NCBI GenBank assembly: GCA_018401705.1 | Contig: JAGYKL010000016.1 | Coordinates: 1 to 64,000, forward strand | Reading direction: 5' to 3' | From: Bacteroidia bacterium | GTDB taxonomy: Bacteria; Bacteroidota; Bacteroidia; M30B66 | Length of the DNA stretch: 64,000 nt | Part shown: piece by piece, positions 16,369 to 25,891 of the stretch | Layout of the letters: each line of letters begins with the position of its first letter | How positions within the stretch are numbered: position 1 is the stretch's first letter | The notes under the pieces: generated by a model | Told to the model about the DNA's origin: nothing | Databases searched by the model: none | The model's input: only the letters and a program-made list of their open reading frames with translations | Position numbers and translations under genes: made by a program

Positions 16369-17514
16369 ATGAAATTAGCAACCAAATTAATACATGCAGG
16401 GCAGGAGCCAGCTCCCGGAAATGGAGCTATCATGACACCTATTTATCAAACTTCAACCTTTGTTCAGGAAGCCCCAGCTACTCACAAAGGATATGAATAT
16501 GCACGTTCTCAGAACCCTACAAGAACTGCGCTTGAAGCATGTTTGGCCGCTATAGAAAATGCAAAATATGGATTGAGTTTTAGTTCTGGTGTCGCAGCTA
16601 CTGATGCAGTAATCAGATTATTACTGCCCGGAGATGAGGTTATTGCTGCCGACGACATGTATGGCGGAACTTATCGTCTTTTTACAAAGGTGTTTGCACC
16701 TATGGGTATTAAATTTCATTTTGTGAATATGTCTGATCCTGAAAGTATTAGAGCATATTTTAATGATAAAACGAAATTAGTTTGGACAGAAACTCCAACT
16801 AATCCATTAATGAGTATTACTGATATTTCTGCTGTTTCTAGGATTTGCAAGGAAAAGAATGTGCTTCTCACAGTTGATAATACTTTTGCTACACCTTGGT
16901 TGCAAAACCCTTTAGATTTGGGAGCAGATGTTGTTTTGCATAGTGCGACAAAGTATCTCGGTGGACATAGTGATGTTATTCATGGTTGTCTTATGATGAA
17001 TAGCGCAGAATTAAGAGAGAAGCTTTATTTTATTCAAAAGAGCTGCGGCGCGGTTCCAGGTCCAATGGATTGTTTTCTGGTGTTAAGGGGCTTGAAAACT
17101 CTTCATGTGCGCATGAAGGCTCATTGCGAGAATGGAGCTATAATTGCCCAGTTTTTGAAAAACCATCCAAAAGTTGAAAAAGTTTATTGGCCAGGATTTG
17201 AAGAGCATCCTAACTACGACATTGCTAAAACTCAGATGCGCAATTTTGGTGGTATGATGAGTTTTGTATTAAAAGATGGAACTCAAGCAGCAGTGAACAG
17301 AATGATGACATCCACTAAATTATTTGCCTTAGCAGAAAGCCTTGGAGGAGTTGAATCGCTTATCAATCATCCTGCAAGTATGACTCATGCCTCCATTCCA
17401 AAAGAGAATCGTGATAGGATTGGAATTGTTGAAGGACTTATCAGACTCTCTGTAGGTATTGAAGATATAGATGATTTATTGGAAGATCTTAAAATTGCAT
17501 TAGATAAAGTATGA
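16369..17514 (+). CDS. Trans-sulfuration PLP enzyme (cystathionine gamma-synthase / gamma-lyase type)
   Basis: A 381-residue Cys/Met-metabolism PLP enzyme. Motifs: YEYARSQNPTRTALEACLA at about 43-61, GLSFSSGVAATDA at 68-80, MYGGTYRLF near 98, VDNTFATPWLQNP at 169-181, and the PLP-lysine motif HSATKYLGGHSD with Lys195, closing RLSVGIEDIDDLLEDL. Cystathionine gamma-synthase (MetB), gamma-lyase and O-acetylhomoserine enzymes share these features, so I give no symbol. Its stop overlaps the SDR start by four bases, indicating co-translation. Confidence 0.92.
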   Translation: MKLATKLIHAGQEPAPGNGAIMTPIYQTSTFVQEAPATHKGYEYARSQNPTRTALEACLAAIENAKYGLSFSSGVAATDAVIRLLLPGDEVIAADDMYGGTYRLFTKVFAPMGIKFHFVNMSDPESIRAYFNDKTKLVWTETPTNPLMSITDISAVSRICKEKNVLLTVDNTFATPWLQNPLDLGADVVLHSATKYLGGHSDVIHGCLMMNSAELREKLYFIQKSCGAVPGPMDCFLVLRGLKTLHVRMKAHCENGAIIAQFLKNHPKVEKVYWPGFEEHPNYDIAKTQMRNFGGMMSFVLKDGTQAAVNRMMTSTKLFALAESLGGVESLINHPASMTHASIPKENRDRIGIVEGLIRLSVGIEDIDDLLEDLKIALDKV

Positions 17515-18236
17515 AACAAGCATTTATAACAGGTACATCACGCGGATTGGGAAAAGCTATGGCCGAATATCTTCTTAATGAAGACTGGACGGTAGTTGGA
17601 ATAGGGAGATCACACAGCATCGAGCATGATAATTACAAGGCTGTTACAGCAGATCTATCACTAGCCGGTGTTGCTGAAAATGTAGCATTAGAAATAGACC
17701 TTCGGGCCGATGAACATTTACTCGTTAATAATGCAGCAGAAGCCGGGGAAATAGGATATTTTGGTAATGTTAGCAATAATCAGTTCCAGCGCGGATTTCA
17801 GTTAAATCTTATTTCTCCGTCAATACTGATGAATCGCTTTATTCAATTAACAAATAAGTCTCTTTCAATTAGAAAGATTATAAACATTAGTTCAGGGGCC
17901 TCAGTAAACCATTACGATGGTTGGGGGATGTATTGTAGCAGTAAAGCTGGCTTAAACGCATTAAGCATGGTTCTTATTGATGAGCTTGAGCAAAGAAATG
18001 ATTACCGAACTCATGTTTATTCAATAGCTCCAGGTGTTATTGATACTGATATGCAACAGGTAATTAGAAATGCGAGTAAAAAAGAATTCTCACAAGTGGA
18101 GAGGTTTATTGCTATGCACAAAAAGCATCATTTAACCTCTGCTAAGATCGCTGCAAGAAAGGTTTTGTCGTATGTAGTTAGTGAACCCCCTCCTCGAAGT
18201 GGAAGAGTTGATGTGAGAGAATTTATTTTAACTTAG
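17511..18236 (+). CDS. Short-chain dehydrogenase/reductase
   Basis: A 241-residue SDR. The dinucleotide-binding motif TGTSRGLGKAMAEYL is at about 7-21, NNAAEAGEIG near 78 replaces the classical NNAG, and the catalytic set is Ser in INISSGAS with Tyr-x-x-x-Lys in MYCSSKAGLNALS. The pattern is closest to the YueD/sepiapterin-reductase-like group; the substrate is unknown. The ATGA overlap with the trans-sulfuration gene shows they form an operon, which ends before the tRNA 11 bases downstream. Confidence 0.88.
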   Translation: MKQAFITGTSRGLGKAMAEYLLNEDWTVVGIGRSHSIEHDNYKAVTADLSLAGVAENVALEIDLRADEHLLVNNAAEAGEIGYFGNVSNNQFQRGFQLNLISPSILMNRFIQLTNKSLSIRKIINISSGASVNHYDGWGMYCSSKAGLNALSMVLIDELEQRNDYRTHVYSIAPGVIDTDMQQVIRNASKKEFSQVERFIAMHKKHHLTSAKIAARKVLSYVVSEPPPRSGRVDVREFILT

Positions 18237-18247
18237 ATTTGCCGTAA

Positions 18248-18322
18248 GGGCTGTTAGCTCAGTTGGTTCAGAGCACTACCTCGACAAGGTAGGGGTCACT
18301 GGTTCGAGCCCAGTACAGCCCA
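18248..18322 (+). tRNA. tRNA-Val (anticodon GAC), with C33
   Basis: Full cloverleaf: acceptor GGGCTGT/ACAGCCC, D arm GCTC...GAGC, anticodon stem CTACC/GGTAG with loop TCGACAA, T arm ACTGG-TTCGAGC-CCAGT, discriminator A, CCA not encoded. Anticodon GAC reads valine codons GTC and GTT. Position 33, almost always U, is C here. A T-run follows at 18324-18329. Confidence 0.95.
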
Positions 18323-18383
18323 CTTTTTATTTTAGTTTTTAGATTAAATAGTTAATTCAAAGTAATAATAAGGTAATCGCTAA

Positions 18384-19700
18384 TTAGTTGATTGGATTAT
18401 CAATCTTCTTTGAGGATAATCTTAAAACGGTATATCCTAGTATACCTGATAATAGCGAACCGATTATAATTCCAACTTTTACTGAATTAATACTTATCAA
18501 GTCTCCATAAAATGCTAAGTTGTCAATAAATATTGACATTGTAAATCCCACTCCTGCAATAAAGGCGATTCCTACAATTTGTTTGAAACTTACTCCATGT
18601 GGTAACTCAGTTATTTTGAGTTTAACTCCTAAATACGAGAATAAAGCAACTCCAATAAATTTACCGGCAAATAAACTAATGGCAATATTTATCATTAAGG
18701 CATAGTTAAAGTCATAGTCTGTGCTAATCACTACGCCTGCGTTGGATAAAGCAAAAACAGGTAAAATAAAATATGCAATCAAGCCATGAAGTTTGTGTTC
18801 GAGGTGTTGCAAAGGCGACCGGACTTCAAACGACAAATCATCTAAATAACTTAAGCTCTTTATCTCATCATCATTAAGTAAATGGCCTTCATCATTATCT
18901 GAAACCTTGCTCATATTAGTGGATATAGCGTTGAGTTTACTTGAAAATGAATTTATATTTAATCGTCTTTTGATTGGAATGGTAAATGCAAGAAGCACTC
19001 CGGCAATTGTTGGGTGTATTCCCGACTTTAAGAATAGAAACCATATAACAACTGCTAAAATAATACCTATCGCGAATGAATATTTTCTTGTGTAATAAAG
19101 AATTCCTAAAAATGCTATTAGAATGAGGCCATAAACTATGTAAATCCAACATATGCTAATGCTATAGAAAACCGCAATAACGAGCACCGCTGCTATGTCA
19201 TCAATTATTGCAAATGCGGTTAGAAATATTTTCAAGCTTAAGGGAACCCGCTTACTTAAAGTACTTAAAATTGCCAATGCAAATGCTATATCAGTAGCCA
19301 TTGGTATACCCCAACCTTTTACGGTTTCAGGATTTTCATTTAGCATCAAATAAAGACCAACAGGAACAATAACTCCTCCTAATGCTGCTACAAACGGAAA
19401 GGCTGCCTTCTTAATGGTATTAATTTCACCTGTTATTAATTCTCTTTTCAGTTCAAGCCCTATCAAAAAGAAAAATATCGACATCAACCCATCATTAATC
19501 CAAAGTATTAATGGTTTTTTTAGTTCAAAATCCTGGAAAGAAATTCCAATTTGATATTGCCATAAGTCTTCATAGTAAGCGGCAAAAGGTGAATTAGCCC
19601 AAATAAGGGCAATAATTGTAGCACCAAAAAGTAATATTCCTGCAAAGCTTTCAATTTTTACAAATTCTTGAAAGGGAGAGAGGAATAGTTTTTTAATCAT
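18384..19700 (-). CDS. nhaA: Na+/H+ antiporter NhaA
   Basis: A 438-residue inner-membrane antiporter with about 12 helices, using the proton gradient to expel sodium. Conserved segments: GILLFGATIIALIWANSP, IFFFLIGLELKREL, GWGIPMATDIAFALAIL and AIIDDIAAVLVIAVFYS. The paired Asp in the last two are the ion-binding residues of the family, in helices IV and V. A charged loop of about 55 residues (about 255-305) is longer than in E. coli NhaA, as often seen in Bacteroidota. It is a single gene. Confidence 0.96.
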   Translation of the reverse strand: MIKKLFLSPFQEFVKIESFAGILLFGATIIALIWANSPFAAYYEDLWQYQIGISFQDFELKKPLILWINDGLMSIFFFLIGLELKRELITGEINTIKKAAFPFVAALGGVIVPVGLYLMLNENPETVKGWGIPMATDIAFALAILSTLSKRVPLSLKIFLTAFAIIDDIAAVLVIAVFYSISICWIYIVYGLILIAFLGILYYTRKYSFAIGIILAVVIWFLFLKSGIHPTIAGVLLAFTIPIKRRLNINSFSSKLNAISTNMSKVSDNDEGHLLNDDEIKSLSYLDDLSFEVRSPLQHLEHKLHGLIAYFILPVFALSNAGVVISTDYDFNYALMINIAISLFAGKFIGVALFSYLGVKLKITELPHGVSFKQIVGIAFIAGVGFTMSIFIDNLAFYGDLISINSVKVGIIIGSLLSGILGYTVLRLSSKKIDNPIN

Positions 19701-19790
19701 CTATTAATATAATTAAAACTTTGGGTTTGCGACATGAAACTAATATTTAAAGTCAATAAATTTCTTTAGTGCGATTGAAGGTTGCTAAAA

Positions 19791-20411
19791 TTATTTAAAT
19801 AAGCCGATTTTTATGCCTGCATAACCTGTAAGACCGGTAAAATCTGATTGGTTAGTGCTTCTATAGTTCATTTGCTCAATAAAACGATATCCAACTCCGA
19901 TGTTGAATCTTACATTTTTTATCAAGTTAATTTCTAATAAAGCAGAAGGTTCGATGAGAAAAAAGTTGGCTTCTCCAAGGTTTATCTCTTCACTCTCACT
20001 ATCCATTTGAACTTCACCATAGCCTAAATAAAGTGGAAAAGTAAGATGAACTAGTTTTTTTGATAGAAGAGTGTATTCCAAGAGCAAACCTGAACTCCAA
20101 TAGTCTAAATAGATATTTGGAACTATTTCATTCTCGGGTCTAATTTGATTTAAAGATACATTATAGAAGGCACCAATTGAAAGTTTATCATTAAATGACA
20201 CCCCTCCTCTAATGCTGAATAGTGCAGCGTCATTCTCTGCCATTTTGGAAAAGCCAATTGCTGGAGCCACAAAAAAACCTACCTTTTCTTTAGCTATTAA
20301 AGACTTATTCCCAAAAAGGGTTTTTGTTTCTGAGCTCTCTTGAGCGTCTAAGCTGTTCTGAATCAATAACAAACATAGTATTGTCAGAATTGAAGTTTTG
20401 AACCTGTTCAT
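19791..20411 (-). CDS. Outer-membrane beta-barrel-like protein
   Basis: A 206-residue protein with a signal peptide of about 24 residues ending DAQ, then alternating hydrophobic strands (VGFFVAPAIGFS, LSIGAFYNVSL, FNIGVGYRFIEQ, GYAGIKIGLF). The final aromatic residue fits an outer-membrane barrel C terminus. It resembles the small PorT/OmpW-like barrels common in Bacteroidota, but I cannot name a family. It is upstream of nhaA on the same strand with 90 bases between. Confidence 0.65.
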   Translation of the reverse strand: MNRFKTSILTILCLLLIQNSLDAQESSETKTLFGNKSLIAKEKVGFFVAPAIGFSKMAENDAALFSIRGGVSFNDKLSIGAFYNVSLNQIRPENEIVPNIYLDYWSSGLLLEYTLLSKKLVHLTFPLYLGYGEVQMDSESEEINLGEANFFLIEPSALLEINLIKNVRFNIGVGYRFIEQMNYRSTNQSDFTGLTGYAGIKIGLFK

Positions 20412-20775
20412 ACTGAATTGTTTTAAAGATTAATTATCTAAATCAATATGAATAAATGCTGTTTTTGTAAATAATGTTTAGAGTTTCAAATAAATATTTT
20501 CATACTTCAAACTCTCACTTATTGAAAGTTTAAGAGAATAGATGACTTAGTGATGAGTATAGATGTGATAGATAGCTTATAATTATATAAGGCTTAATAA
20601 TTTGGATATAACATTTAATCAAGGTGTAATTATGATATTTGTTGTGTTGAACGGTCTAATAAATAAAGAGTAATTTCTTATTGATTTGTAAGCAAGTTAA
20701 AATTAAGAGATTCAAGTTCTATTTAGTTCATCTTTTGACCTTTATACTATTCATTTTATAAACAAACTAAGTACT
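20412..20775. other. AT-rich intergenic region without a visible gene
   Basis: The 364 bases between divergent genes are strongly AT-rich, with no ORF, tRNA or strong hairpin. They must contain the promoters of the 19791 (minus) and 20776 (plus) genes, but I found no clean TAnnTTTG box. Confidence 0.4.
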
Positions 20776-21225
20776 ATGAACACATTAAAAAGAATTGCAT
20801 TGGTGTTTATCATTGGAGGATTCGCTCTTGGTCAAGAATGCATAGCGCAAAATGATTCAAAGGATTCGAAAAAGGATGATATAAATAAACGTGATAATCA
20901 ATCTGAAACTCTTTTAGAGGATAGAGAAAAATTAGATGCCAGATTTGCTGAGTATAGAAAGCAAATTGATAGTGATATAGATAAGAACTATAAAGCTATT
21001 GAAAAACTAAAAGAGAAATCTTTGAAATTAGATAAAAGAGAGAAAAAGGCTTATGATAAATCAATAGAAGATTTGTTAAGTAAAAATGCCGATTTGAAAA
21101 CTAAGGCAGATAAATATAAAAGATCCTCCGGTGAAAATTGGGATGAGTTTCAAAAGGAATTTTCTGAGGATTTAAGCAAGTTTGGCGATGCATTAAGAGA
21201 CTTTACAATCAAGAACAATAATTAA
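20776..21225 (+). CDS. Secreted coiled-coil protein
   Basis: A 149-residue protein. The signal peptide MNTLKRIALVFIIGGFALG is probably cleaved after the following ECIAQ. The rest is highly charged (Lys/Asp/Glu) and should form a long coiled coil (about 45-125), with blocks such as KAIEKLKEKSLKLDKREKKA. It lies three bases upstream of an outer-membrane barrel gene on the same strand, so it may be a periplasmic helper or chaperone-like partner of that barrel (inference). No named family recognised. Confidence 0.65.
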   Translation: MNTLKRIALVFIIGGFALGQECIAQNDSKDSKKDDINKRDNQSETLLEDREKLDARFAEYRKQIDSDIDKNYKAIEKLKEKSLKLDKREKKAYDKSIEDLLSKNADLKTKADKYKRSSGENWDEFQKEFSEDLSKFGDALRDFTIKNNN

Positions 21226-21228
21226 TTT

Positions 21229-21885
21229 ATGAGAGTATTTAAGTTGTTGTTTATGCTAAGTCTGTCATTTATTAGCTTTGTAAATGGCCAGAATGAGGCA
21301 GTTTTAGGAGACAGAGAAACAGATAACCGTGAAAAGTTGCGCTTTGGTGCAAAGGTAGGAGTTAATGGCTCCAATATTTATGATAATTCAGGAGACCCAT
21401 TTACTGCTGATACTAAGTATGGGGGTTTGCTTGGAATCTTTACAGCAGTGCCTATTGGAAAGTATTTTGGTCTGCAACCTGAAGTTCTGATTTCGCAAAA
21501 GGGTTTTAAAGGAGCTGGTCGTTTGTTGGGATATTCCTATGATTTTACTCGAACAACTACATTTCTCGATTTCCCCATTCAAATAGCACTAAAGCCGAGT
21601 GAATTTATAACAATTCTTGGAGGACCTCAGTATTCCTACCTAATAAAGCAAGTTGATAAATTTGGTAGTTCCGCATATAGCTATGAGCAGGAACAAGTAT
21701 TTAGGCAAGATAATACTCGAAAGAATATTTTAGGTGCTGTAATTGGTTTAGACATTAATCTTCGTCATGTTACATTATCAGGGCGACTTGCTTGGGACAT
21801 AATAAAAAACAACAGAAATGGCTCACAATCAACACCTAGATACAAGAACAAAATCTATCAAGTTAGTATAGGATTTAATTTCTAA
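21229..21885 (+). CDS. PorT-family-like outer-membrane beta-barrel protein
   Basis: A 218-residue protein with a signal peptide of about 20 residues ending VNGQ. The body starts LRFGAKVGVNGSNIYD, the usual opening of outer-membrane beta-barrel domain 2 proteins, and contains YGGLLGIFTAVPIGKYFGLQPEVLISQKGFK in segments typical of PorT-like barrels, ending YQVSIGFNF with terminal Phe. Probably an 8-10 strand barrel. It is co-transcribed with the coiled-coil gene three bases upstream. Confidence 0.75.
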   Translation: MRVFKLLFMLSLSFISFVNGQNEAVLGDRETDNREKLRFGAKVGVNGSNIYDNSGDPFTADTKYGGLLGIFTAVPIGKYFGLQPEVLISQKGFKGAGRLLGYSYDFTRTTTFLDFPIQIALKPSEFITILGGPQYSYLIKQVDKFGSSAYSYEQEQVFRQDNTRKNILGAVIGLDINLRHVTLSGRLAWDIIKNNRNGSQSTPRYKNKIYQVSIGFNF

Positions 21886-22124
21886 TACAATAGCGCATCA
21901 AACGATATTCTCTTTTAAGCCTCTATATTTTGAGAAGAACCCCAAGTAATTCGCTAACTTAAATCTTGTTTACAATGTTTGTTTGTCTTAGTATAATAGT
22001 TACTAAATAAATTCACAATGCAGTAAATAAGAAACATTAATTTGCTTTAATCAAATAAATTATTAATATAATGATAGCAGCATTTCAACAAGGAAATTTA
22101 TTAATCACTTTAAAAACAAATCAT

Positions 22125-22406
22125 ATGACAACTATTGAAAAAGTTTTAATTGGAACAGTTACAGGTCTTGTAGTAGGAGCTGTTGCCGGAGTTTTATTTG
22201 CACCTGAAAAAGGCGTAGACACGAGAAAAAAAATATCTAAGAAAGGAAGCGATTCTATCGATGACGTTAAAGAAATGCTCAATGAAATGATGAGTTTTTT
22301 CAATGACAAAGGGAAAATAGCTCAGAATGAAATTAAAGATGCAGCTAATAATATGAAAGCTGAAGGCGAAAATTTAAAGAAGGAAGTTAAAAACGCTATG
22401 AATTAG
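22125..22406 (+). CDS. YtxH domain-containing protein
   Basis: A 93-residue protein. ATG 22125 (MTTIEKVLIGTVTG) is chosen over an upstream ATG that adds an unrelated tail. An N-terminal Gly/Ala-rich transmembrane helix (LVVGAVAGVLFAPEKG) runs into the characteristic PxKG and a Lys/Glu-rich amphipathic helix to the end. This is the YtxH pattern, often linked to general stress. A clean terminator follows at 22465. Confidence 0.85.
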   Translation: MTTIEKVLIGTVTGLVVGAVAGVLFAPEKGVDTRKKISKKGSDSIDDVKEMLNEMMSFFNDKGKIAQNEIKDAANNMKAEGENLKKEVKNAMN

Positions 22407-22464
22407 TTTCAGTAAAAGTATCAGTTGAATTATAGATAACATTTTATTTATTTTTATAATTTAT

Positions 22465-22508
22465 AGCCACAGAGCAGAATTTAAATTTCAAATTGCTCTG
22501 TGGTTTTA
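22465..22508 (+). terminator. Rho-independent terminator
   Basis: Arms CCACAGAGCA / TGCTCTGTGG with a 17-base loop, followed by TTTTATA; 60 bases after the YtxH stop. It may also serve the convergent DUF4249 gene. Confidence 0.75.
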
Positions 22509-22567
22509 TATAAAAAACAGTTCGGAATCTATCTGTAATCATTGAGTAGATATTTAGATAAGTAATT

Positions 22568-23368
22568 TTACTCAGTAACTATAACAGTTCTTTTTGATAC
22601 AGTATGGGCTGAAAAATACCCCATCGCTCCACCTGAAAGATTGGATGTGGGGTTAGCAGGAGCAGCCAACTGGCCCGATGATCCGTCAATTATTGAAGCT
22701 AATGTTTTATAGTATAAATGAACAGCTTCGTCAATACACCATAATTCTAAGCGAATTGTATCTCCCGCCTCTATTTGGTCATTAAATGAAACAATTAATT
22801 GCTCAACCAATTGTCCATCATAGAAAGTATCATCATCGATTAGAATATTTCTGCGTGCATTTTTTTCATTGTCATCATAAATATAACGATAGAAATTGCG
22901 AATACCCGAAATATCCTGAAACTCGAAGTTCGCTGTTAGATTAGTATCAACAAAAAAGACTTCTTCATCCAGATACAAAGTATCTATACTAATTTTCTCA
23001 GGCATCTTACATGTAGCATTATATATGTTTCCATTAGCAAGTACTGACAATTGGTAAGTATGCCCGGGGACGCCTGTTAATAAAGGTAATTCATAAAGTC
23101 CTGGAGCGGCTTCTTCCAGAATATATGAGGTGCCATTATCAATTAAAGTAACATTAGCCCCACTCACTGGATTTGGTGTATTAGCTGCATCATAATTGAC
23201 AACACGACTAATTTTCACTCTACAAGACCCTGGCTCATCAGTTATACTCCCCTCAACTACAATACGTGCATCGGAGTCTCTTAAATCAAGTTCAATGACC
23301 TGCTCACATGAACTCAATAATATAATTCCTGAGACTATGAATAATATTTTATTGATTGAATTTCTCAT
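22568..23368 (-). CDS. DUF4249 lipoprotein partner of a TonB receptor
   Basis: A 266-residue lipoprotein: the signal ends ILLSSC, followed by EQVIELDLRDSDARIVVEGSI in two adjacent segments, the standard DUF4249 opening. The body is beta-rich with VSGANVTLIDNG and YELPLLTGVPG. DUF4249 genes almost always follow a TonB-dependent receptor gene, as here where the two overlap by four bases, so the pair probably forms an outer-membrane uptake complex. The substrate is unknown; iron or another small ligand is more likely than a polysaccharide, as no hydrolase lies nearby. Confidence 0.88.
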   Translation of the reverse strand: MRNSINKILFIVSGIILLSSCEQVIELDLRDSDARIVVEGSITDEPGSCRVKISRVVNYDAANTPNPVSGANVTLIDNGTSYILEEAAPGLYELPLLTGVPGHTYQLSVLANGNIYNATCKMPEKISIDTLYLDEEVFFVDTNLTANFEFQDISGIRNFYRYIYDDNEKNARRNILIDDDTFYDGQLVEQLIVSFNDQIEAGDTIRLELWCIDEAVHLYYKTLASIIDGSSGQLAAPANPTSNLSGGAMGYFSAHTVSKRTVIVTE

Positions 23369-25680
23369 TTGAAATGAAAATTATAGGTTAATGAAGGCAC
23401 AATTCTAAAAAGCGAAAGCTTTACAGCTTCAGTAGTTCCGGGATTAGTTTCACTATCTCGGAAATTAATTGTGTAGGCATTCCTTCTTGCATATGCATTG
23501 TAAAAACTAAGGTTCCAATTAGATTCATAGGTCTCAGTATTTTTTCTATACCAAGTCAAGCCTAAATCTAATCTGTGATAAGCAGGCATTCTGTAACCAT
23601 TTCTTTCTGTATAATAGTTAATTGTTTGACCTTCAATTTCATATTTGCCACTTGGAAATGTAACCGCATTACCTGTATAATAAACCCAGTTTGCTGATAA
23701 AGCAATTTTGGGACTTAAAGTATACATCGCCACTATGCTTATGTCATGAGTCCTGTCTTGACGAGCCGGATAATATTTCCCTTCATTTATATCATCAAAT
23801 TTTCTTTCTGTTCTGGCAAGGGTGTATCCAATCCATCCCGTTAAACGACCGATTTTTTTTCTAGCCAATAATTCTAAACCATAAGCCCTTCCTGTTCCAT
23901 ATACCAATTCACCTTCTACTAGCTGATTAAAAGCTAAATCGGCACCATTTCTATAGTCTATTTGATTGTAAAGTGATTTGTAATAAGACTCTGCTGACAA
24001 TTCATATTTATTATTCTCAAGGTTTCGGAAGTATCCAATAGAGTATTGATCACCTAATTCAGGTTTCACATTATTAGAACTTGGTATCCAAATATCAGTT
24101 GGATTGCCTGAAGTCGTATTAGAAAGAAGGTGGAGATTTTGCACTGTTCGGGCATATCCGGCCTTTACACTTTGAAGTTCATCAATTCTATAGCTTGCAT
24201 TAATTCTTGGCTCAGGGTTGAAATAAGTTTTTACAAATTCTCCATTCCCGGCTGTTCTCTCGGTGTTTACCTCTCCTTCAGGTGTGTAGGTGTATATAGT
24301 TCCGGGACCTATATAACTGAAGCTTGTTAAGCGCAGGCCATATCCCACAGTGAGCTGTGGATTAACTTTCCACTCATCAGAACCATAAATTGAATTCTCC
24401 CATGCGTATCTCTTTTCATTTGAGATGGCATTTTCTAAAAATCCATTTCCAGAAATCTGTCCAGGAATAAAAATATGATATATCGAATTCCAACCAAACT
24501 TAAGGGTGTGGTTATTGCTCAAAAACCATTGGTAATCCTGCTTGAAATTATAATCTCTAATTGTTGAAGATATGTTTACTTCTTGTCCACCAGCATTTAC
24601 TGAAATCTGGTAATCATAATTACTCACTATTGCTGAAGTATTCGAGAACAACCTATCAGAAAATAAATGATTCCACCTTAATGTTCCTGTAGCATTACCC
24701 CAGTCGAATTTAAATACATCTGAAAAACCAAAATTATCGCGGCCAAAATAACCGCTCACAAAAATTCTATTCTTCTCATTTATCTTATAATTAAATTTGG
24801 TGTTTAAATCATAAAAATAAAGTCTCGATTGTCTCAATCCGCTATCTTGAGAAAGCTTTAAAAACACATCGGCATAAGTTCTTCTTCCTGAAATGATAAA
24901 TGAACTTCTGTCCTTAACAATTGGAGCTTCAAGCGTTAACCTAGATGAAATTAAACCAATTCCGCCTTTGGCGTTAAAACGATTCTGATTTCCATCATTC
25001 ATTTTAACATCAAGAACCGAAGAAATTCTACCTCCAAACTCAGCCGGCATTGTTCCTTTATACAGCGTTACATCCTTAATAGCATCAGAATTAAACACTG
25101 AGAAAAAACCCAATAAATGCGACGCATTATAAACTGGAGCCTCATCAAGCAGTATCAAATTTTGGTCTGCGCTTCCTCCGCGAACAAAAAAACCGGCATT
25201 CCCTTCACCAGCTCCCTGAACTCCGGGAAGCAATTGAATAGTTTTGAGAACATCCTGTTCACCAAATAAGACGGGTATTTGCTTAATTTCTCTAGGGCTT
25301 AGTTTTTCTACACCCATTTGGGTGCGACTTAAGTTCTCGTCGGCCCTTTCTGCTTTGATTTCAACAGTTTTTAATGTTTGCTCTGCATAAACAAGATTCA
25401 TATTTAGCTTAATGTCTGCTTTCAAATCCACTTGCTTTTCAACCGATTCATATCCAACGTATGAATAATTAAGAGTGTATTTCCCGGGTTTTAGGATTAG
25501 CGAATAATACCCATATGCATTTGCAGCCACGCCCGTTCCGGGCAATTCTTTTACAGATATTATTGCTCCAATTAGCTCTTCACCTGTTTTGGAGTCTTTA
25601 ATTGTGCCGCTTACACTGAAGTTTTGAGAATAGATTGATAAACTATATATCAGTAAAAACAGAGATAAAAAGTATTTCAT
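23365..25680 (-). CDS. TonB-dependent receptor with carboxypeptidase-like plug extension
   Basis: A 771-residue outer-membrane receptor. I chose ATG 25680 (MKYFLSLFLLIYSLS), which starts a good signal peptide; a start 42 bases upstream adds a basic tail. Residues about 22-105 are a carboxypeptidase-regulatory-like domain (SGTIKDSKTGEELIGAIISV). The plug follows, with VEKLSPREIKQIPVLFGEQD and FFVRGGSADQNLILLDEAPV, then a 22-strand-type barrel ending SLTYNFHFK. No SusD partner; the downstream partner is DUF4249. Import is powered by TonB-ExbBD encoded elsewhere. Confidence 0.92.
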   Translation of the reverse strand: MKYFLSLFLLIYSLSIYSQNFSVSGTIKDSKTGEELIGAIISVKELPGTGVAANAYGYYSLILKPGKYTLNYSYVGYESVEKQVDLKADIKLNMNLVYAEQTLKTVEIKAERADENLSRTQMGVEKLSPREIKQIPVLFGEQDVLKTIQLLPGVQGAGEGNAGFFVRGGSADQNLILLDEAPVYNASHLLGFFSVFNSDAIKDVTLYKGTMPAEFGGRISSVLDVKMNDGNQNRFNAKGGIGLISSRLTLEAPIVKDRSSFIISGRRTYADVFLKLSQDSGLRQSRLYFYDLNTKFNYKINEKNRIFVSGYFGRDNFGFSDVFKFDWGNATGTLRWNHLFSDRLFSNTSAIVSNYDYQISVNAGGQEVNISSTIRDYNFKQDYQWFLSNNHTLKFGWNSIYHIFIPGQISGNGFLENAISNEKRYAWENSIYGSDEWKVNPQLTVGYGLRLTSFSYIGPGTIYTYTPEGEVNTERTAGNGEFVKTYFNPEPRINASYRIDELQSVKAGYARTVQNLHLLSNTTSGNPTDIWIPSSNNVKPELGDQYSIGYFRNLENNKYELSAESYYKSLYNQIDYRNGADLAFNQLVEGELVYGTGRAYGLELLARKKIGRLTGWIGYTLARTERKFDDINEGKYYPARQDRTHDISIVAMYTLSPKIALSANWVYYTGNAVTFPSGKYEIEGQTINYYTERNGYRMPAYHRLDLGLTWYRKNTETYESNWNLSFYNAYARRNAYTINFRDSETNPGTTEAVKLSLFRIVPSLTYNFHFK

Positions 25681-25891
25681 GGATTTTTTTTGCATGAATT
25701 TTAGTTGTGCAAGTTTGGTCATTCTTTTCCGAACTAAACAGCAGAAAATGTTGAGGCTACATTTTTTGCAGCTGAAAACGAATAATTTAACATTGAATTG
25801 TAGACATGGTTTTTATATACTCAGTTTTTTAGTGGTTTAACTTGATTAAAAGTTACATCACGAAGAAAAAAAATTCCGTTCTTCGCAATAC

